Shown here piece after piece: positions 25,744-33,755 of a DNA stretch of 64,000 bases (positions within the stretch are counted from its first letter, which is position 1; each line of letters opens with the position of its first letter). The DNA is taken from the NCBI RefSeq assembly GCF_007164525.1, contig NZ_AP019791.1, positions 2,591,501 through 2,655,500 of the forward strand. The letters are read 5' to 3'. The stretch comes from Rubrobacter xylanophilus (GTDB lineage: Bacteria; Actinomycetota; Rubrobacteria; Rubrobacterales; Rubrobacteraceae). The translations under genes and the position numbers were made by a program. Below the pieces are notes generated by a model, which had not been told where the DNA came from, made no database searches, and worked only from the letters and a program-made list of their open reading frames with translations.

Positions 25744-26345
25744 GAGGCGGACGCTACTCCCGGCTGTGCGGTCGGCACGGCCAGCGGCTTCAGGCCGCAC
25801 GCCTCCGCGAGGCCGTCCGACTCGTGGATGCCGAGTGCCACGTTGACCCTCGTGGTGAAGTTGGCAAACGCGATGACCGCCGTCAGCTCCACCAGCGCCG
25901 CCGCGCCGAGCTGCTCCAGCAGCCGGGCAGACAGCTGGTCGGTGACCGTCGGCGGCGTCTGGCTCATCGCTTCGGCGTACGCCATCACGTCGCGCTCCAG
26001 CGGCGTGAACACGTCCGACTCGCGCCAGCGCGGCACCGCGCGCGCTTTCTTGAGATCGAGGTTTTCGTTGTGTGCCCGGTAATAGTTGAAGTCGAGACAC
26101 CAGGCGCAACCGATCAGCGACGCAACGGCCATGTGGGCAAACGACTTCAGGTTCTCGTCACACGCATCCCACTTCTGAACCTTGTTGCCGAGCGCGAAGC
26201 TGGCCTTCAGTACCTTGGTGTTGTGCCAGTACACCCCGAGCGGCGTCGGCACCCGTCCCATCAGGTTCTTCTTGGCTATGCGCTTGATCAACGCGCCCTT
26301 GATGCCGGTGATCTCGGCCGGCGGGATCCTGGTGTTGCTGGCCAT
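25740..26345 (-). CDS. Carboxymuconolactone decarboxylase/AhpD-like protein, ECF41 partner
   Basis: 201-residue all-helical protein of the CMD/AhpD superfamily. The redox motif CAWCLDFNYYRAHNENLD near residue 80 carries CxxC, and VELTAVIAFANFTTRVNVALGI near the end fits the second conserved helix. Such proteins can act as alkylhydroperoxidase-like reductases; substrate unknown. It has a strong AGGAGG site before the ATG at 26345 and is coupled to the ECF41 gene. A promoter matching the ECF41 target consensus lies just upstream, so the pair is probably self-regulated. Confidence 0.88.
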   Translation of the reverse strand: MASNTRIPPAEITGIKGALIKRIAKKNLMGRVPTPLGVYWHNTKVLKASFALGNKVQKWDACDENLKSFAHMAVASLIGCAWCLDFNYYRAHNENLDLKKARAVPRWRESDVFTPLERDVMAYAEAMSQTPPTVTDQLSARLLEQLGAAALVELTAVIAFANFTTRVNVALGIHESDGLAEACGLKPLAVPTAQPGVASAS

Positions 26346-26376
26346 TTATCCTCCTTGCCGGTGGTTTTGACATGGA

Positions 26377-26403
26377 GACACCGGCCGGAGCCGATCTGTG
26401 ACA
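26377..26403 (-). promoter_or_regulatory. ECF41-type promoter
   Basis: On the minus strand TGTCACA (26397-26403) is followed after exactly 16 bp by TGTC (26377-26380). The target consensus known for ECF41 sigma factors is TGTCACA-N16-CGTC, so only one base of the -10 element differs. It sits about 31 bp upstream of the carboxymuconolactone-decarboxylase start and would drive that gene and the sigma gene itself. Confidence 0.75.
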
Positions 26404-26526
26404 GCACGGCAGAGATCCATCGTCGCCCGTGGCTGGTGCTCCGCCCCCCTCGGGGTCGATCACCACCGGGGGAAGTCTCCTGAAAGTGGCCCGTCGGGAA
26501 TGGCCGGCTCGTCGCGCTCGACCCGC

Positions 26527-26814
26527 TCAAGAGCGTCGATCTCTCCCCGACAAGGATAAGCCGCGCTCTGTGATTCTCAGATAGCCGCGCCTTGGACGTT
26601 CGATCAAGCGAGCTTTAGATAGGTGCGTGGTAGCCACCCTACAGATTTGCAAATTTCGGCGCCTTGCCGCCCGGGAGCAGTTCGAGGCGTTCCTCTTCGC
26701 TCAGCTCGAAGCGTTGGGCTAAGGTTTCTACCACGTCGCGGAACCTATATCTTTGCCATCTGATACCAGGGTCAGCAATGGGAGCATGACTGCTTGAAAG
26801 TCTGGCATGGCCAT
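26527..26814 (-). pseudogene. Remnant of an Mrr-type restriction endonuclease N-terminal domain
   Basis: The minus strand of this otherwise gene-free stretch encodes, in successive frames, the Mrr_N winged-helix domain. The first piece is MPDFQAVMLPLLTLVSDGKD from the ATG at 26808. It shifts frame near 26740 to RFRDVVETLAQRFELSEEE followed by RLELLPGGKAPKFAN. Near 26640 two single-base losses interrupt an original VGWATTHLSKARLIERPRRG, followed by YLRITERG. The order and spacing match the N-terminal domain of Mrr (SG-x-x-x-FANRVGWA, then an AGL-ERP-RRG-x-x-RIT-x-G pattern). The catalytic PD-(D/E)xK domain is missing. It is a decayed defence gene, about 90 residues long. The rest of 26404-26526 shows nothing I can assign. 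Confidence 0.6.
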
Positions 26815-26851
26815 AGATCTATTGATTGTATTCAAAGCTGCACCTACAGGC

Positions 26852-26857
26852 TAGAAT
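26852..26857 (+). promoter_or_regulatory. Putative -10 box of the LLM oxidoreductase gene
   Basis: TAGAAT lies 38 bp upstream of the GTG start at 26896. No convincing -35 is found at 16-18 bp, so this is a weak assignment. Confidence 0.3.
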
Positions 26858-26895
26858 CGCCCTTGTCGTGCCAGAAGAGCAAGAGGGGAGCGCAA

Positions 26896-27813
26896 GTGAT
26901 CGAAGTCGCGATCATGATCGAGGGCCAGGACGGGATAGACTGGCCGCGCTGGAAGAAGATCGTGCGGACCGTCGAGGACTCCGGCTACGCCGCGCTCCAC
27001 CGCTCGGACCACTTCACGAACCCCTCGGGACCCGTGAAGGACGCCCTGGAGCTGTGGACCTCGCTCACCTGGCTCGCGGAGAACACCGAGCGCATCGAGT
27101 TCGGGCCGCTGGTGACGCCGGTCTCCTTCCGGCACCCCGTGATCACGGCCTGGCAGGCCGCTGCCGTGGACAACCTCGCCGGTGGACGCCTCAGGCTCGG
27201 GCTCGGGGCCGGCTGGCAGGAGCGCGAACACGAGGCCTTCGGCTTCGATCTGCTGGACACCGAACGGCGCTTCGCCCGCTTCGAGGAGGGGCTCGAGGTC
27301 GTAACGCGGCTTCTGCGGGGCACGGAGCCCGCCTCGTTCGAGGGGAAGTTCTACCGGCTGCGCGAGGCGTTGCTGCTGCCGCGCCCGGCCCGCCCCGGCG
27401 GCCCCCCGATCGTCATCGGGGGCAACGGGGTGCGCCGGACGCTGCCGCTCGCCGCCCGCTACGCCGACGAGTGGAACGGCCTCTTCCTGGACGCGAAGGG
27501 GTTCGCCGGGCTCAGCGCCCGGCTGGACGGGATGCTGGAGGAGGCCGGACGGCGGCCTGAGGAGGTGCGCCGGTCGCTGATGGTGCGCGCCGTCTTCGGG
27601 CGCACGGAGCGGCGGGTGCGGGAGAAACTCGGCGGCGTCTCGAGGGAGGACCTGGAGGCGCAGGGCGCCGTCGTGGGGACCGCCGGCGAGTTCGTCGAGC
27701 GGCTGGGGGAGCTGCAGGAGGCTGGGGCGCAGCGGGTCATGCTGCAGTGGCTGGAGACGGAGGATCTGGAGGGCATGGAGGAGCTGGCCTCGGAGGTGCT
27801 GCCGCAGCTGTAG
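26896..27813 (+). CDS. LLM-class flavin/F420-dependent oxidoreductase
   Basis: 305-residue luciferase-like monooxygenase (TIM barrel) that probably uses F420 or FMN. The start is GTG at 26896 with GGGGAG 6 nt upstream; the longer ATG reading crosses the Mrr remnant. Hallmarks are VEVAIMIEGQDGIDWPRWKKIV, ALHRSDHF, ALELWTSLTWLAENTERIEFGPLVTPVSFRHP, LAGGRLRLGLGAGWQEREHEAFGF and GGPPIVIGGNGVRRTLPLAARYADEWN. The substrate cannot be told from sequence. It ends 4 bp before the stop of the convergent DUF427 gene. Confidence 0.88.
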   Translation: MIEVAIMIEGQDGIDWPRWKKIVRTVEDSGYAALHRSDHFTNPSGPVKDALELWTSLTWLAENTERIEFGPLVTPVSFRHPVITAWQAAAVDNLAGGRLRLGLGAGWQEREHEAFGFDLLDTERRFARFEEGLEVVTRLLRGTEPASFEGKFYRLREALLLPRPARPGGPPIVIGGNGVRRTLPLAARYADEWNGLFLDAKGFAGLSARLDGMLEEAGRRPEEVRRSLMVRAVFGRTERRVREKLGGVSREDLEAQGAVVGTAGEFVERLGELQEAGAQRVMLQWLETEDLEGMEELASEVLPQL

Positions 27814-27817
27814 CCCC

Positions 27818-28642
27818 TCAGCGGGACCACTGGGTCACGGGGCGCTCCTGCACCTCGCCGTCCACCTCCAGCTCCACCCGCTCGTTGAAGAAGCAGAGCA
27901 GGCCCCGCACCTTCTCGGCGTCCCGGCGCGGTTCCGGGTAGCTCCAGACCACGTCCTCCTCGGTGCGGTCCCCCGCCCGCACCGACCAGTAGGAGGCCAC
28001 CCCCTTGTACGGGCAGACCGAGGTGGACTCGCTCGGGACCAGCAGCTCCTCCCTGAAGTCCTCGCGCGGGATGTAGTAGCGCGGCGGCAGGCCCGTCTCG
28101 AAGAGGATCACGGGACGCCGCGACTCGGCGACGGGCTCGCCGTTCACGGAGATCCTCACGTGCCGGGAGCTCCGGAGGACGTCTATCCGGTGGTAGGGGT
28201 CCCTGGGATGGACGTCCACCTCCTCGTCCTCCTCGAACCAGCGGTCCATCCGGTCCCAGTAGAAGGCGATGTACCCGCCGAGGCGCGGGGCTCCCTCCAG
28301 CGGCTCCGGGTAGGCCCAGGCCGCGTTCTGCGCCGTCTTCCCCCCTGCGCGGACCGTCCAGTAGACCGCCTCGCCCTTGAACGGGCAGCGGGTGGTGTGA
28401 TCCGTCCTCTCCAGGAGCTCCATCCGCACGTCCTCCTCGGGGAAGTAGTAGACCGGGAGCAGGCCAGCCTCGTGCAAAAGCTTCATCCGGCGACTGTCGG
28501 CGACCGTCTCGCCGCCGAGCTCCACCCGAACCTGCCTAGGGGAGTCCTCGAAATAGAGGACGTGCCCCCGGGGGGCCTTCACCTCGAAGTTGAACTCCCC
28601 GCCCTGCGGCCCGAAGGGGCCGGTGCCGATCGTCAGCGACAT
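27818..28642 (-). CDS. Tandem DUF427 protein
   Basis: 274-residue protein with two copies of the DUF427 domain. Copy 1 (~40-140) has PRQVRVELGGETVADSRRMKLLHEAGLLPVYYFPEEDVRMELL and CPFKGEAVYWTVRAGGK. Copy 2 (~165-265) has RHVRISVNGEPVAESRRPVILFETGLPPRYYIPREDFREELL and CPYKGVASYWSVRAGDR. ATG at 28642 with GGAGGG upstream is chosen; the 46-residue upstream extension has no ribosome site and crosses the divergent promoter region. DUF427 domains are small beta-rich folds common in actinobacteria, of unknown biochemical role. Confidence 0.88.
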   Translation of the reverse strand: MSLTIGTGPFGPQGGEFNFEVKAPRGHVLYFEDSPRQVRVELGGETVADSRRMKLLHEAGLLPVYYFPEEDVRMELLERTDHTTRCPFKGEAVYWTVRAGGKTAQNAAWAYPEPLEGAPRLGGYIAFYWDRMDRWFEEDEEVDVHPRDPYHRIDVLRSSRHVRISVNGEPVAESRRPVILFETGLPPRYYIPREDFREELLVPSESTSVCPYKGVASYWSVRAGDRTEEDVVWSYPEPRRDAEKVRGLLCFFNERVELEVDGEVQERPVTQWSR

Positions 28643-28773
28643 ATATCCCTCCTCTCCCGACCGTTTCGCCACGGGCAGAGAAAATGTAGCATCTCCTCCG
28701 CCCCGCGGAACCTTCCCGGGATGCGGCGCGTAGGTAAAGGGTACCCTGTCCCACAGGAGGAGGCCTTCAGGAG

Positions 28774-29859
28774 ATGTCACCGGAAGACGGGCTGCACCAG
28801 CTGGAGCTCAACCTGCACCCCAACGAGGCCTCGGGGTTGCTCGCCATCGAGGACGGCGGTCTGCTCCGTTTTCGGGGATGGGATCTGGGCTTCTGGGCGG
28901 TACTGGACGAGGGCGAGATCCAGGACTGCATAGCCCTCATAGGTCACCGGGAGGGGACCGGGATCGGGGAGGGCTGGGAGATAGAGCGTCTGCGGGCCCT
29001 GCCGGAGGGCGGCCGCCCGAAGAAGACGGCCGACGCCGAGGCGATCGCCCGCCGCGGCGGCCTCGTCTACGCCTTCGGCTCCCACTTCGGCCGGAAGGAC
29101 GGTCCACTTCAGCCCAAGCGGGGGTTCGTGGCCCGCTTCCGGGAGGACGCGGTCGAGCCCTCTGGCCTGGAGGTGGGGCTGGAGGTCTACCGGGAGAGCT
29201 TCCGGTTGCACCGCCTCGTCAACGACGCCCTGAGAGAGGGCGGGCCGGAGCTCATGCCTCTCCGGGATGCCACCCGCCGGGCCTTCGTGGAGGCCACCGT
29301 CCGCCGCGGCCGGGAGGAGGGGAAGGCCTGGAGCGGGATGGTGCGCGAGGGGGACTACCCGCTGAACTTCGAGGGGGCGGCCTTCCGGGAGGACGGCTCG
29401 CTGCTTCTTGGCCTCCGCTTCCCCACCGCCGCCGACGGGCGTCCCGTGCTGGTCGAACTCGAGGGGGTGGAGCGCCTGTTCGAGGGCGCTCTCCCGGAGG
29501 TGCGGGGCTTTCTGGTGGTGGACGCCGTCGGCCGGGGCGGGGGGATGGCCGGGGTGCGGGACCTCGCTCTGACCCGGGGACCGGAGGGTGAGGAGCTGCA
29601 CCTGGTCACCGGCAACGTGGACAGCCGGGAGGGAAAGAGCGTGCTCGTCCGGGACTACCCGGAGGGGAAGGACACCGTGGCCACCCACTTCCGCTGCCTC
29701 CTCGGGGAGGGATCCGGGCACCTGACGGCGCGCTTCGTCCGGGAGTTCCCCGAGCTGCCGCGGGTCGAGGGGATCGCCGTCTCCGGCGACCGCTTCTTCT
29801 ACGTCACCGACGAGGACGAGGGTGTGCACCTCAGGTCAACCCGGTTGCTCGCCGGGTAG
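28774..29859 (+). CDS. Conserved hypothetical protein, possible DUF3616-like beta-propeller
   Basis: 361-residue soluble protein without signal peptide or membrane segment. It is rich in short beta-strand patterns such as ASGLLAIEDGGLLRFRGWD, LRALPEGGRPKKTADAEAIARRGGLVYAFGSHFGRKDG, PLNFEGAAFREDGSLLLGLRFPTAADGRPVLVEL and VEGIAVSGDRFFYVTDEDEG. The FEGAAF and VEGIAV units resemble strand repeats of DUF3616-like propellers, but I do not recognise it firmly. Its ATG follows a long AGGAGGAGG site. It is divergent from the DUF427 gene and 18 bp before the alpha/beta hydrolase, with which it may be co-transcribed. Confidence 0.7.
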   Translation: MSPEDGLHQLELNLHPNEASGLLAIEDGGLLRFRGWDLGFWAVLDEGEIQDCIALIGHREGTGIGEGWEIERLRALPEGGRPKKTADAEAIARRGGLVYAFGSHFGRKDGPLQPKRGFVARFREDAVEPSGLEVGLEVYRESFRLHRLVNDALREGGPELMPLRDATRRAFVEATVRRGREEGKAWSGMVREGDYPLNFEGAAFREDGSLLLGLRFPTAADGRPVLVELEGVERLFEGALPEVRGFLVVDAVGRGGGMAGVRDLALTRGPEGEELHLVTGNVDSREGKSVLVRDYPEGKDTVATHFRCLLGEGSGHLTARFVREFPELPRVEGIAVSGDRFFYVTDEDEGVHLRSTRLLAG

Positions 29860-29877
29860 GCCAGGAGGGAGCCCGGG

Positions 29878-31206
29878 GTGGATGCGGGGGACCGAAGGGC
29901 GGGGAGGACAAAGCCCCGCAAGATCCAGCTCCTCGTGCTGGCCGGGGCGGCGCTCGCCGCGGTTCTCCTCGCCCTCTTCTTCTGGCCGTGGGTTGCGGCG
30001 CAGATCCGGGCGGTGGTGGTGCTCTCGGCGGTCCTCCGGCCGCCGCTGCTCACCCCCGCCGTCACCGCCCTCACCCCGGAGCCCGCCGTCTCCGACCGCG
30101 AGGTGGCGGGGGTGCCCACGCTGGTCGCCCGGCCGGGAGAGGGAGGGGAGGGCCCGGCGCTCGTCTTCGTCAACGGGGCGGTTCCGCCGGGACGCCACGA
30201 GCCCAACGTCCGGCGGCTCGCCCGGGGGCTCGCCCGTGCGGGCTACGAGGTCTACGTCCCGGACGTGCCGGGGCTGAGGAGCGGTGAGATCTCACCGTCC
30301 ACCGTGGAGGCGACGGTGGAGGTGTCTCGCCGGGCCGCACGGGACTCCGGGGGCGTCGGGCTCGCTGGGGTCTCGGTGGGGGCCTCCATCGCGCTTCTGG
30401 CCGCGGAGGATCCGGGGCTGAACGAGCGGGTCTCCGTCGTCGCCGGCATCGCCCCCTACACCGACCTCGAGACCGTGCTGCGGCTGGCCACCACCGGGAC
30501 CTACCTGCGCGGCGGCGAGCCCGTGCCCTACGGGACGCCGCCCTACCTGCGTCTGGTGGTCGCCCGCTCGCTGGTCGCCATGCTCCCTCCCGGTGAGGAC
30601 CGGCGGGCCCTGATGCGCCGCCTGCCCTCCCTGGAGAGCTACTATCCGCCGCAGCTGGTGGACGACGATCCGCTCGCGGCCCTGCGCGCCTTCGTCGCCG
30701 GGCGTGGGGAAGAGCTCGGTCCCGCCGCCCAGAGCGTCGCCCGGCTCCTCGTCAACGAGGATCCGGAGCGCTTCGACGGGCTCTTCGCCGACCTCCCGCC
30801 ACGCATGAGGCGGCTGGTCGACGAGCTCTCGCCGCTCGCCGGGGCGGAGAGGCTCCGGGCCCCGGTGTACGTGGCCTCCGCCCCCCGCGACAAGTACTTC
30901 CCGCTCTCCGAGTCGCGCCGGCTGGACCGAGCTTCGCCGCGGGTGAGCCTGACCGTCACCCGGGCGCTCACCCACGCCATCCCCCACCCCTCCCCCGACG
31001 ACCTCTCTGCCTTCGCTCGGCTCGACGCCTTCGTGGTCCAGTCGCTGCGGGCCTCAGCCGAGGGAGCGCCGCAGCGCGGGCAGCAAGATGCCGGGCCTGA
31101 GCAGGGCCTGCGGGGGGGCGAGCAGGTTCTTCACCTCCAGCAGCGCCCGGGCCGTGCGCTCGTCCTCCGTCGCCAGGCGCAGCACCTCCTCCGAGACCCG
31201 GTGTAG
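29878..31206 (+). CDS. Membrane-anchored alpha/beta hydrolase-like protein, 3' end overlaps the convergent gene
   Basis: 442-residue reading frame from GTG at 29878 (AGGAGGGA upstream). One hydrophobic segment, residues ~17-45, anchors it in the membrane. The hydrolase domain follows: ALVFVNGAVPPGRHEPNVRRLARGLARAGYEVYVPDVPG, then VGLAGVSVGASIALLAA with a G-x-S-x-G nucleophile elbow (GVSVG), and LRAPVYVASAPRDKYFP and THAIPHPS with late Asp and His. The domain ends near residue 390; the remaining ~50 residues, rich in Gln/Gly/Arg, are read through the opposite strand of the FAD gene. A lost stop or frameshift near 31050 may explain this tail. Substrate unknown. Confidence 0.72.
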   Translation: MDAGDRRAGRTKPRKIQLLVLAGAALAAVLLALFFWPWVAAQIRAVVVLSAVLRPPLLTPAVTALTPEPAVSDREVAGVPTLVARPGEGGEGPALVFVNGAVPPGRHEPNVRRLARGLARAGYEVYVPDVPGLRSGEISPSTVEATVEVSRRAARDSGGVGLAGVSVGASIALLAAEDPGLNERVSVVAGIAPYTDLETVLRLATTGTYLRGGEPVPYGTPPYLRLVVARSLVAMLPPGEDRRALMRRLPSLESYYPPQLVDDDPLAALRAFVAGRGEELGPAAQSVARLLVNEDPERFDGLFADLPPRMRRLVDELSPLAGAERLRAPVYVASAPRDKYFPLSESRRLDRASPRVSLTVTRALTHAIPHPSPDDLSAFARLDAFVVQSLRASAEGAPQRGQQDAGPEQGLRGGEQVLHLQQRPGRALVLRRQAQHLLRDPV

Positions 31207-32391
31207 GAGCCGGCGGGCCGGGCCCAGCTCCTTGATGTTGGAGGCCGCTGCCCACTGGGCGTCGCTGGAGGCGCTGATCCTCCAGGCCGCCGCCACCGCC
31301 CGCGCCTGAAGCCGGTGGAAGCGCCGCCCGAGACGGCGTGTGCCGCCGCTTTCCAGCGCCTCCCCGAGCGCCCGCGCGGCGAGCGCCGCCGCCGTCATCC
31401 CCGTTCCATAGGAAGGGTTGAGGGTGCAGAAGGCGTCTCCCGCGACCAGAAACCCCTCCGGCAGGCGCGCCCGCTCGTAGTGCCTGCGCCGGTTGGCGGT
31501 CTTCCGGTAGCCGTAGACCGGGGAGATCGGCTCCGCCTCCGCTATGGCGCGGTGGAGGATCGGGCTCGGCAGGCTGCGGGCGAAGCGCTCGAAGCCCTCC
31601 GGGTCGGTCGGCGGATAGTCCCCCGCGATGCCCAGCAGGACCACCGTCCAGCGGCCGCCCTCGACCTCCCGCAGCGAGCCGCCCCGCGGGTTGCGGGGCC
31701 AGCCCGGGAGGACCGCCAGGCTCCTCCAGTCCCCGGAGAAGCCCTCCGGCACCCGGTACCAGCGGGTGGCGTAGCCGAGCCGGGCGTCGACCACCGTCTC
31801 CGCGGGCGGCTCGTAGCCGAGCGCCGCGAGCCAGCGGGGGGCCCGGGAGCCCTGCCCGCTCGCGTCCAGCACCACCTCCGCCGGAAACCGCTCGCGCCCG
31901 CCGCCTCCCCGCACCCGCGCCTCCACGCCGCGCACGCGCCCGTCCTCCACCAGGAGCCCGGTGACCTCCCGGCCCTCCACGAAGCGCACCCGTCCCTCCC
32001 GCAGCAGCCTGCGCCGGATGGTCCACTCCAGCAGGGGGCGGCTCACCGAACGCATGGTCACCCCCGAGCGGAAGCGGGGCAGGAGCCCCGTCGGGAGCGC
32101 GGTCACCGTGTCCAGGGCCTGGTCTATCCGCGGGCAGCCCGCGGCGGCGAGCTCGGCGTCGAGCCCGGGAAAGAGCTCCTCCAGGAGCCCGCTGCCGCGG
32201 GTGGCGAGGCTGTGCAGGTGGCGGCCCTGGGGGACCCCCTTGCGCGGCGTGGGTTCCGGGGTCAGGGCGTCGCGCTCCAGCACCGTCACCCGCCCGAAGT
32301 GCCGGGCGAGCACCCGCGCCGCGAGCAGGCCGGCGATCCCCGCGCCGACGACCACCGCCTCGCCCCTTTTCGGTCGTCTTCCGTCGGTCAT
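31054..32391 (-). CDS. FAD-dependent oxidoreductase/monooxygenase-like
   Basis: 445-residue flavoprotein of the group containing PQGRHLHSL (geranylgeranyl-reductase/aromatic-hydroxylase fold). The FAD dinucleotide motif AVVVGAGIAGLLAARVLARHFGRVTVLERD is at ~11-41. VVLDASGQGSRAPRWLAALGY is the GD/DG-like middle motif, and GFLVAGDAFCTLNPSYGTGMTAAALAARAL near residue 330 is the second FAD-binding site. No signal peptide. The 3' end overlaps the convergent hydrolase gene by 153 bp. A divergent lipid operon starts 63 bp beyond its ATG. The substrate is unknown; a lipid or isoprenoid is plausible from context only. Confidence 0.82.
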   Translation of the reverse strand: MTDGRRPKRGEAVVVGAGIAGLLAARVLARHFGRVTVLERDALTPEPTPRKGVPQGRHLHSLATRGSGLLEELFPGLDAELAAAGCPRIDQALDTVTALPTGLLPRFRSGVTMRSVSRPLLEWTIRRRLLREGRVRFVEGREVTGLLVEDGRVRGVEARVRGGGGRERFPAEVVLDASGQGSRAPRWLAALGYEPPAETVVDARLGYATRWYRVPEGFSGDWRSLAVLPGWPRNPRGGSLREVEGGRWTVVLLGIAGDYPPTDPEGFERFARSLPSPILHRAIAEAEPISPVYGYRKTANRRRHYERARLPEGFLVAGDAFCTLNPSYGTGMTAAALAARALGEALESGGTRRLGRRFHRLQARAVAAAWRISASSDAQWAAASNIKELGPARRLLHRVSEEVLRLATEDERTARALLEVKNLLAPPQALLRPGILLPALRRSLG

Positions 32392-32454
32392 GAGATCTCT
32401 CGGGGAGAGATTCTATGGCCACGTTCACGACCGGCAGCGAAGGAAGACACTTTA

Positions 32455-33123
32455 ATGTATGGTATCCGGAGGGTTTTCTGGACACGTGCAGGCTCTGGCC
32501 GGAGAACGTACGGCAGGAGGTTTCCCCGGGAAGCGTTGGGTGCCGGATTGGATCTGACCCGCCGCGCGCTGTTCGTGCGCGCCATGATCTCCAGCCCCCG
32601 GCAGGTCGGGGCGGTATGGCCGACCTCCCGCCGGGCGGTGCGGGGCCTGCTGGACATGGCCGACCTCGGCGGGGCGCGCACGGTGCTCGAGTTCGGTGTT
32701 GGCACCGGGGTGTACACCGCCGAGATCCTGCGCCGGGTCCCACCCGACGCGCGGGTTCTGGGCTTCGAGGTGGACGGTCGGCTCTTGCGGGCGGTCGCCG
32801 CCCGGCTCCAGGACCCCCGCCTCACGCTGGTGAACGACTCGGCCGAGCACGCGGAGCGCTACCTCCGCGGGGGGGCGGCGGACGTCATCGTGAGCAGCCT
32901 CCCCTTCACCACCCTGCCCGCCGCCACCCGGGAGGCGATCCTGGACCTCTCCTGCCGGCTTCTGGACCCCGGGGGCTCCTTCCTCGTCCTCCAGTACTCC
33001 CCGGCGGTGCTCGGGGGGCTGCGGCGGCGCTTCGGGCGAGTGCGGCGCCGGCTGTGCCTTCCGAACCTCCCCCCGGCCTTCCTGTTCGCCTGCGAGGGGC
33101 CCCGGACGGAGGGCGGGCGGTGA
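32455..33123 (+). CDS. Phospholipid N-methyltransferase-like (PmtA-type) methyltransferase
   Basis: 222-residue SAM-dependent methyltransferase. The stretch RALFVRAMISSPRQVGAVWPTSRRAVRGLLDM before motif I is characteristic of the PmtA/KsgA-like group acting on phosphatidylethanolamine. Motif I is TVLEFGVGTGVYTAEILRRV and later VIVSSLPFTTLPAATREAIL carries the SSLPF signature of phospholipid methyltransferases. ATG at 32455 follows GAAGGAAG. It overlaps psd by GTGA. Making PE (psd) and methylating it in one operon points to phosphatidylcholine synthesis, though methylated intermediates are also possible. Confidence 0.78.
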   Translation: MYGIRRVFWTRAGSGRRTYGRRFPREALGAGLDLTRRALFVRAMISSPRQVGAVWPTSRRAVRGLLDMADLGGARTVLEFGVGTGVYTAEILRRVPPDARVLGFEVDGRLLRAVAARLQDPRLTLVNDSAEHAERYLRGGAADVIVSSLPFTTLPAATREAILDLSCRLLDPGGSFLVLQYSPAVLGGLRRRFGRVRRRLCLPNLPPAFLFACEGPRTEGGR

Positions 33124-33755
33124 GCCGGCGCAGCTGGGCCGTCGCCCGGCCCTACGTCCTCGGCGCGCTCCTGCCGGGGCTCGCCCTGCTCTCCGCCGGG
33201 AGGCGCTCCGGGTGGTGGTTCGTGGGGCTCGCCGGCGCGCTGCTCCTCTTCTTCCGGGACCCCGAACGAAGGGCCGTCCGGCGGCCGGGCGTGGTCTATG
33301 CTGCGGCGGACGGTGTGATCTCGGCGGTCGAACCCGCCGAGGATCCCTGGCTCGGGGGACGGGCGGTGCGGATCGTCACCTTCCTCTCGCTGTACGACGT
33401 GCACGTCACGCGCAGCCCCCTCGCTGGGGAGGTCGCCGCGCTGGAGAAGGAGGAGGGGGGACACCTCCCCGCCTTTCTCGGGGGCGCCGGGAGGAATTCG
33501 GGCTACAGGGTGTGCCTGGAGGGGCCGGACGGGCGCGCCGCCGTCGAGATGCGGGCCGGGATGGTCGCCCGCAGGATAACGCCGTGGATCGGGGAGGGCG
33601 AGCCGGTGAAGGCCGGGCAGCGGCTCGGCCTCATACACCTCGGCTCCCGCACCGACGTTCTCCTCCCGGCGGCGGGGACCGAGGTGATAGTCCGGCCGGG
33701 ACAGCGGGTGAGGGCCGGGGTCTCCCCGCTCGCCCGCAGGGAGGACGGGCGGTGA
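33120..33755 (+). CDS. psd: Phosphatidylserine decarboxylase, short archaeal-type
   Basis: 211-residue proenzyme that makes phosphatidylethanolamine at the membrane. After two hydrophobic N-terminal segments come LLFFRDPERRAV, VYAAADGVISAVE, VRIVTFLSLYDVHVTRSPLAGEV (the YDVHV active-site motif) and IHLGSRTDVLLPAG. The Gly-Ser pair in LGSR is the self-cleavage site that creates the pyruvoyl group; GSR instead of GST is normal for this short form. The GTG start overlaps the upstream stop and its own stop overlaps pssA, so three lipid genes are coupled. Confidence 0.92.
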   Translation: MSRRSWAVARPYVLGALLPGLALLSAGRRSGWWFVGLAGALLLFFRDPERRAVRRPGVVYAAADGVISAVEPAEDPWLGGRAVRIVTFLSLYDVHVTRSPLAGEVAALEKEEGGHLPAFLGGAGRNSGYRVCLEGPDGRAAVEMRAGMVARRITPWIGEGEPVKAGQRLGLIHLGSRTDVLLPAAGTEVIVRPGQRVRAGVSPLARREDGR

